From Notospermus geniculatus (Eukaryota; Nemertea; Pilidiophora; Heteronemertea; Lineidae), in assembly GCA_002633025.1 (NCBI GenBank), contig NMRB01000058.1:183478-247477 (forward strand): a stretch of 64,000 nt of DNA, given 5' to 3'. The first letter of the stretch is position 1; every line of letters starts with the position of its first letter. The position numbers were made by a program, and so were the translations under genes. Shown piece by piece: positions 57,454 through 64,000 of this stretch. The notes under the pieces are model-generated. The model did no database searches and was not told where the DNA came from. It was given only the letters and a program-made list of their open reading frames with translations.

Positions 57454-59425
57454 ACATGTTGGACAGGTTGGTGAAATGTGAAACAGACATGCAAGATTTC
57501 AAACAGACATGCTAGCAGCCCACAGCACTTGCCTGCAACAACAGCTGATCGAATGATGACGAAATTTGGTCAAGTGGCACTGATAGAGTGTCAGGTTCAT
57601 CATTACCTGCTGATCAATCTAAGAAATATTGTCACACAGATGGAAGCAATGGGCTCTGCCATCACTAGAGGCCAGACCAATGCGCGAAGGATGAAAACAG
57701 TGCAAAACTTGTGATTCAGCCTTTCAAATGAACAAAGAGAGGTGAAATACTAGTGTTTAGTGTTATCAGAGGCAGTACATGACAATGACTACTGGTACAT
57801 TTTCACCCACCACTTTATGGTCCCTTGTCAAGGTCACAGCTGATCATCCAGTGCAGTTACACCAGACGGAACGACCAATTACAGGATTTTTATGAGCGCA
57901 TAAATATCCCAATCGGCCATCTGACTGGGGAGCGAGACTAAGACATGGGTCAATGAGTACGGCACCAATATTTTCAGCGAGGGGGATTTCGCCAAGGAGC
58001 ATGGAGGATAAAAAAACTTGAAGCATGCATGTGCCTATCTTTTCAAATTGAGATGAAGGTGAGGCAGAGACCTGGTGAAATTGCAGGTTCCAGGTGAATG
58101 GCTCCCATTACATGCCGGTCAGCCATAAGGATGGTAGTGGTGAAGTCACTGGAATAGGCCTCACAGTACACTAACTGATAAAATAATGAACTAATAAAAA
58201 CACCAGCATTGTTTAGAAACGATACATGCCTTTGTAATTGTACCATCACAACAGTCATTTATAGTAAACTTTATTATGTACATTGATTTTCTGTCAAGCT
58301 TTGTGAAAGTGGATGAGTCACTCTGCCTTCAAGGGACAGTTCCTCTCTATATGATGGATTCTGTATCACTTCACCAGGTCAAATGAATGATGAAGATGTT
58401 ATCAGCCACTGAAAACAATGTCTTGGAGGCCCTCACTGACATCATGTCTATCCATCAGACTTGGAGAGAGTCAAGTTAATTTCAAGTCAACACCAACCAA
58501 CCTGACATATCACCTTCCATTCCAGTAGATATACCGTACAGGGCCATTCGTGACACTGACAGAAATGAAGGATGACAGACAGACAGTATTTATTTTCACC
58601 TGGCTATATCAGATTGCAGGTGTGGTGATTATATTTTATTGAACATTTACTACCTACTAATTAACTGAAATTGAGTCTCTGGCCATGTTCAGTATTAAGC
58701 ATATCTTTGAGTACAAGCGGAATTGATAATTTGAGAAGAGCCAAGAAGTCAATGAAAAGACCTGTCTCATCATTTTCTTGGAAGGGGCTACACACCTTTT
58801 TCATGAGATAGGGAATGTGTTGCTGGATGCTGGATGAGCTGTGTTCCCCCTCCAAGTTGTATCTCACAATCACACACAGGGACAGACAAAGAAAGACCAC
58901 AGTGACAAACCCTGACACCAACTATACACTATTCAATCAACACACCAGTAATCAGCTAAAATGAACTGATTATGTAACGAGTCACAAAGCAAATTCCTCA
59001 ACATGAATGACCTTTGTCAAAACAACAAAGCCAAGGTCTACATGTCCTCTGTGTCCTTCATTCTACCAGTTTTATGTCTTGGTTGCGTGTGTGGTGACAA
59101 TCAATCCCAATTTTACTCCAAATAAGCCTATTCTTTTGATACATTAGTGCAAAATGGAAAATCTTGTCGTAACGATGGCAACTTTCATGAAACTCATTCT
59201 AAAAAGAGGCCTACAGATTCATCAGTATCATCAGGAAGGAGGTGTCCCAGAACCTATGCCACAAAAAGGTTTGAAGTGTAGTTTTGAGGATGCTTAACTG
59301 GTAAACACCAACAGGAATCCCTGAAATTAGCCTCGCCGGCAATGAAAATGAAAATAGCCCCAAAAGAAATCTAATAGAATAATTTTAAACTTAACTTTTG
59401 ACCAGTATCATGAGATGACCAACCA

Positions 59426-59542
59426 GGCTCATATGAATAAAGACAAGCAAATGCTTTACCTTCAGATTTGTACAGCATAGCCTAGTGCATTTGTATTGCA
59501 AAATTCAAGTAAAAGCATTACTAGTCTTTATTCATATGACCC
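59426..59542. mobile_element. MITE family M1, copy 4
   Basis: Left GCTCATATGAATAAAGAC (one change from the consensus), right GTCTTTATTCATATGACCC. A decayed fifth fragment follows at about 59611-59667 (GTAAAAGCATTTGCTAG, then ATTTATGAATATCACCC). Confidence 0.82.
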
Positions 59543-61227
59543 AATGCGGGCAATGGCTAGTATAAAAGTTAGCATGCTTTTAAGATTTCCACAGGGAGGT
59601 CCAATGTAAATGTACCACAAAACTTAAGTACATGTAAAAGCATTTGCTAGAATTTATGAATATCACCCCCAGAATGAAGTCCACAGACTGACAGACATGA
59701 AGGGACACCACACGGAAACCTACCTGTTCCAGCGATGTCAACGATTAGAATGCTGAATTACAGGCTGAACAGAATATATTACACAACCCAGCTGACATCA
59801 CAAAGCATGTGAAACAGAAGATCACAAGTCCACAGAATACCCAGTACACAATATTCCAGATTAAGAATTACGCAATTCATTTCCTCGAAAGCTGTCCCCT
59901 TTGTCTGTCACTGACAGGTTTGACATAACACACGTGTTGTTGTTTTGTACTCCATGACTTATTTTTTTTGTTGATATGAATTCCCCATACGCCACACCAC
60001 TGAAATGGCTCACTGCCAATATATCATAATGTCTTCACAGGTAAAAGATTACAGAGACTATGTTGACATGTTTACACCAATCACAAGCCGGACACAGGAG
60101 GAAGTTTTCAAGTCCTGCTATCCCCCATGCCCACTACTCCGCAGTGATATGTTTGATTAGATGATCAAAACACAGCTAACTACGCAATACGGATCTGATA
60201 CTAAAAATATTTTTCCACTCAATCACTGACAGTTCCAGGAATCTCTGAAACGAAGTAGACTGTGTACTGAGGACAGAGAGGTCAATGAATCCACATCAAA
60301 AGAAGAGAATGAGAATGAAGAACTGAGAAATCTTCAGCACTCTGATGAACCTGCCAGTCTTTACAAATACTCATTAACAGGATGTGACAGGTGACTTTTT
60401 AATTCTATCACCCTTGTCACACAAACAATAGAAACATGACATGATGCAAATGAGAAAATCGTTCACTTTATGACAGACTCACACTGAGGTCCTAAAATTG
60501 AAAACAAAAGGAGGGAAGGCGAACAGACAGTATTGATGCTCTTCTGGCCCTTTTTTCTGCAAGTCAACAAAAAGAAATGTACCAGTCTTGTAATTCAGAA
60601 GGTACATCTTGCTAATGAGGCCACTCTGGACAGCGTGGGAGTGTTGATTCAGGGGGTATTCTTCCAAACTCCTATTATATTCATATCCTACACTATTTCT
60701 CAACCTAGTAGGTGTAAGATTGATTTTCAATAGATATCAACAAGAAAAAACAATTCCCCAAGCCCACTTTCTGTCATGTGGGTGTATAGCTGCTTTTGTC
60801 TCGACACTGTTGACATTGGATGCCATCACAGAGTAGGAGTGCAGGACGTCAACGGCAACTTGGAAGTAGAAAACAAACCATGGTTATGTTTAAGATTTCT
60901 GAATCTATTATGTTCTATAATGAAATGACGATCATATCTGAAGTCAACAGCGTCATCGGCCAACAGTGACGTCTCTAGAGCGACATTCACCTTCCCGTCT
61001 ATATATAGCTTTCTGTACAGACTCATTATCGGTATACATGCAATGGATGCAGGTTCTCCCCATTCAACATATTCCTGGATATACCAATGAGTAGATATGC
61101 TAATCAAGGATTTCATCTGAATAGACAAGGTACCAGAATACAGCAGAATTGGCCCTCAGGAGAACACACAGGAAGGGAGGAGACATTGTGAATTGTCACC
61201 CATATTATTGTTATGGTTTACAGAACA

Positions 61228-61345
61228 GGGCCTATATTCATAAAACCTTACTGGCTTAGTTGGTTGCTAGCTGTGTACATTGGCCTGTACAAACTAGGCA
61301 CTTTAGCAGGCAACTAAGCCTAGCAAGGTTTTATGAATATGGGCC
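61228..61345. mobile_element. 118-bp MITE with 22-bp inverted repeats
   Basis: GGGCCTATATTCATAAAACC at the left is mirrored by GGTTTTATGAATATGGGCCC at the right with one mismatch. The interior contains a second inverted pair, GCTTAGTTGGTTGC and GCAACTAAGC. No coding capacity. Confidence 0.8.
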
Positions 61346-63860
61346 CAGAATACCATTCCTGGTATAGTCGGTCAGTCTTTCATTGTGAGTATGAACAGAG
61401 CCATCACAACGCACAGCCACTTCACCATTTCTCATTTGTGACGAATATTCCCCCTAATTTCCAATTAATTTGCAACATTCCGAAAATACAAAAAGGAAAG
61501 AAAGGACCAAAGGCCAGCTGACGTAAGTTACTGACTTGGCAAGACCAGCTTACCTTAAAGATATATTTCAAATTGCTTATGATAGGCTGGATGATCTACA
61601 TATGTATATTCCCATACACCATAAATAAAAGAAGCCAGGGCCAAATATCATGAGAGTGTTCACAGCTGTTCATGGTGCCCACAAAGGGCATGTGCCACAA
61701 TACACCCATACCTGCACCAACATGCACAGTAAACAAAGAGGCATGGTCAAGTAACCTACATCTGGTAACCAAAACAAATTCCATTTCAAGTTTTGTACAT
61801 GTTGTAGGATTGATAAAGAACTTGAGAATTTAACACTCATTACAGGTAGTGCATGCTAAAACTCATGCTCAAACTAACCTGTTCCTATTTTTAACCAACA
61901 GCACTGATCTAAAACATTCAGCCTTTCTGGCTGGGCTGGGCTTCAACTGGTCCATAAAAGGAAATGTCAGACTGAACTTAAACAGGAACATGGTGTGATT
62001 GTTGGCACTGAGTGAATGAAGAGACAATTCAGTTGAACAATCACCACAGTTGTGTATGGACAGTTTTGTTCAATGCCCCCACACCAGACCCCAGAGTAAA
62101 GAAATTTAGCTGTAATCATTAGCACGTACTCACTTGTTGCGAAAAAAATTTCCAGGGCGGTCCCGTAACAAATTCTTCAACTGAATGCGGGAATGACACA
62201 AAATGAATGAACAGACAATTTCAGCTCCAAGTAGGCCTAGTCCTAACACTAGATTATGTGATGTGTCGTGGTAGAGATCATCCTCACATAAAATGTAAGC
62301 TCCAGTCCCACACACTTCAATGAAAAGCCCACATAGTTCCTTTGCCAACTGGACAACATCACACATTGAAAGATCTCAACACCCAAGAGTAGTGTTAAAC
62401 AGGAACTACGCATTACTCACATCTTGGCAGATATCCACCCAGTGTCAATGGCAGGCGTGTGTCACAATACCCAGAATCATGAGGTTCAAACCTGAAACTA
62501 ACTTACCCACTAAAAATGTCAACTCTGGATTTACAGAAATTATTGAACAGTAAGATATTCTGTTTCCAATGACAATGATGAGGACGCTTGTTCTTTTTTC
62601 TTTTTTTCAACACCAGGCTAATCAGAATCAAAGTATTTGTACAGCCATCCTTTCCTTTCTGACCCAAATCAATTGACTGGAGGTTAAGAGTTGAAGTCTA
62701 AATATACAGAGATACAGTCATGTTCACCAACGGAAAACAGGGCACAACTCTCTTGTGACACAAATTGAAACATATGACCTGAATATGAACTCTCTGGGAG
62801 AACTCCTTCTGACCCTACACTAAAAATACTGGGGAATCCCTTTGCTTGTTACCATATCTCAGGCTGCTCACTCGCTGAATTGCATTGCTAATCAATCAAC
62901 ATAATTTATCAGCAATAATTTGAGCCCAATAATATTCTGCATTGTGAGTCACAGTGTACAATAGTAGAGGCCTACTGATCAGATTGGTTGCCAATCGTCA
63001 TAGATTCAACTTTGAGCCAATGCGGATGAAGAAGAAGAAAAGATATCACCACCAATGTCCAATCAAATTCTTTTTTTCACAGAAAATAGAAAATTCCTGA
63101 GTGATCACACAAGAATTATCCCAGTGAACATGAATGTACAGAGACAGTAGCTACATAAACTGACATGCACGCACACTCCTCCAACCGGATTGGCCGGCTG
63201 AGGACAATTTTCTTCATCACGACATCAGCAGGCAGGCAGGGGCTTCACACAGAAAAGTTGAAATTAATGTTCCTGAAACGAAATTGTGACATAACAACAC
63301 ATCTAACACATGACATAATAACGTAGGTACATACCCAGCACAATAACAAGCCGTGATAATCAAAGGAAACGTTAATTAGCGGCGTAGTAACAGGCGTAAT
63401 TTCTGAACTTCCAAATGAACTTTTATGGGTTGGCCGGCTATGCTAATGAGCAATTTGACCCGAGCTCGCAACAAAGAAGACCAAGCTGGGATGCAAATTA
63501 CTTGTCCACGTCCTATTAAACGGAATGACCAACCAAAATCATTAGCTTTTTGGTATTGTAACGACTTGAACAACCAAAACCAACGACTTTAATGAAATGT
63601 TACCCGTGAAAATTACCTGAAAATCGAGAAAATGTGGGACGAAGTTTTCACACTACACGCATGTCACTTCACGGAATTGATATTCAAATGAGATATGTCG
63701 TAAAAGAACACACTGACGTGATTTTCATTCACAATTACCAAAAACGGTAAATTCATAAGGGTTTTGGACAGTCTCAGATTTACTTCATTTTACCACACCA
63801 TTTTTTATTTTTTATATTTCGTTCTTTCACTTTTGGCAAACTCCGGGATTTTGCAGTAAC
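61346..63860. other. no recognised gene
   Basis: AT-rich sequence with no recognisable exons or splice-flanked frames of note on either strand. Confidence 0.4.
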
Positions 63861-63865
63861 GAATA

Positions 63866-63931
63866 TCTCGCGAGATTTCACGTGACATTCTGAAATTATG
63901 GGATGGATCAGACAAGACGTTCGCCATTTTG
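63866..63931. promoter_or_regulatory. promoter-like motif cluster
   Basis: TCTCGCGAGA (63866-63875), the palindromic element bound by BANP in vertebrate CpG-type promoters, is followed by CACGTGAC (63879-63886, E-box/USF type) and CGCCATTTTG (63922-63931), the reverse complement of a YY1-type CAAAATGGCG. The YY1 orientation fits transcription leftward. The target gene is not visible; a 5' exon of SINHCAF or a gene beyond the window are both possible. Confidence 0.5.
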
Positions 63932-64000
63932 AGAAGATTTGGATGTCCTTTCCCGCTTGAAACATTGTCATAATTCGTAACAAACAGCGGCTATATCATC

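Noticed and set aside
60826-61128. 100-aa minus-strand frame containing EYVEWGEPASIACIP
   Set aside because: Protein-like in places and splice-like borders exist around 61000-61085, but no family is recognised and no partner exons were found.

Overview
This is eukaryotic nuclear DNA, not microbial. Coding sequence is split into short exons with GT-AG borders (plus one AT-AC intron), separated by AT-rich introns and many small inverted-repeat elements. The gene content (ZDHHC14, TMEM242, CCT2, PSMD13, SINHCAF), the human-like ZDHHC14/TMEM242 neighbourhood, and the abundance of TACCGGTA and TAGGCCTA palindromes suggest an invertebrate deuterostome. An echinoderm is my best guess, with hemichordate or amphioxus not excluded. 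Several near-identical tandem blocks and three single-base N joins suggest an assembly from a highly heterozygous individual in which both haplotypes were partly laid end to end.

Layout. 1-17.2 kb (minus): a ZDHHC14-type palmitoyltransferase. Its first five coding exons lie at 15.2-17.2 kb, a cluster of five interchangeable 103-nt exons at 8.6-13.4 kb, and a terminal exon at 2.84 kb. 17.2-17.7 kb: a divergent promoter with an NRF1-type site. 17.7-19.1 kb (plus): TMEM242. 20.4-23.2 kb (minus): CCT2, lacking its C-terminal exons and first exon. 24.9-33.1 kb (plus): PSMD13, whose first six exons are wholly or partly duplicated, interleaved with a second partial CCT2 copy (25.65-27.53 kb, minus). 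33.1-46.7 kb: no recognised gene, two duplicated non-coding blocks and MITE-like elements. 46.75-51.5 kb (minus): SINHCAF (FAM60A). 51.5-64 kb: no recognised coding exons, several foldback elements, and a promoter-like cluster at the right edge.

The standout is the ZDHHC14 exon cluster. The exon upstream of it ends at a perfect U12-type (minor spliceosome) AT-AC donor, AG|ATATCCTTTT. Far downstream stand five alternative exons. Each is exactly 103 nt, each encodes 34 residues covering the fourth membrane helix and the TTxE motif, each is preceded by a U12 branch site (TCCTTAAY) 9-12 nt from its acceptor, and each is followed by an ordinary U2 donor (GTRAGT). A U2 donor cannot be joined to a U12 acceptor, so this layout should by itself force one and only one exon to be chosen. 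The gene would then make five enzyme forms differing in TM4 and the TTxE motif.

The other genes are housekeeping: CCT2 (chaperonin) and PSMD13 (proteasome lid) are divergently arranged, SINHCAF is a Sin3-HDAC subunit, and TMEM242 is a mitochondrial assembly factor.
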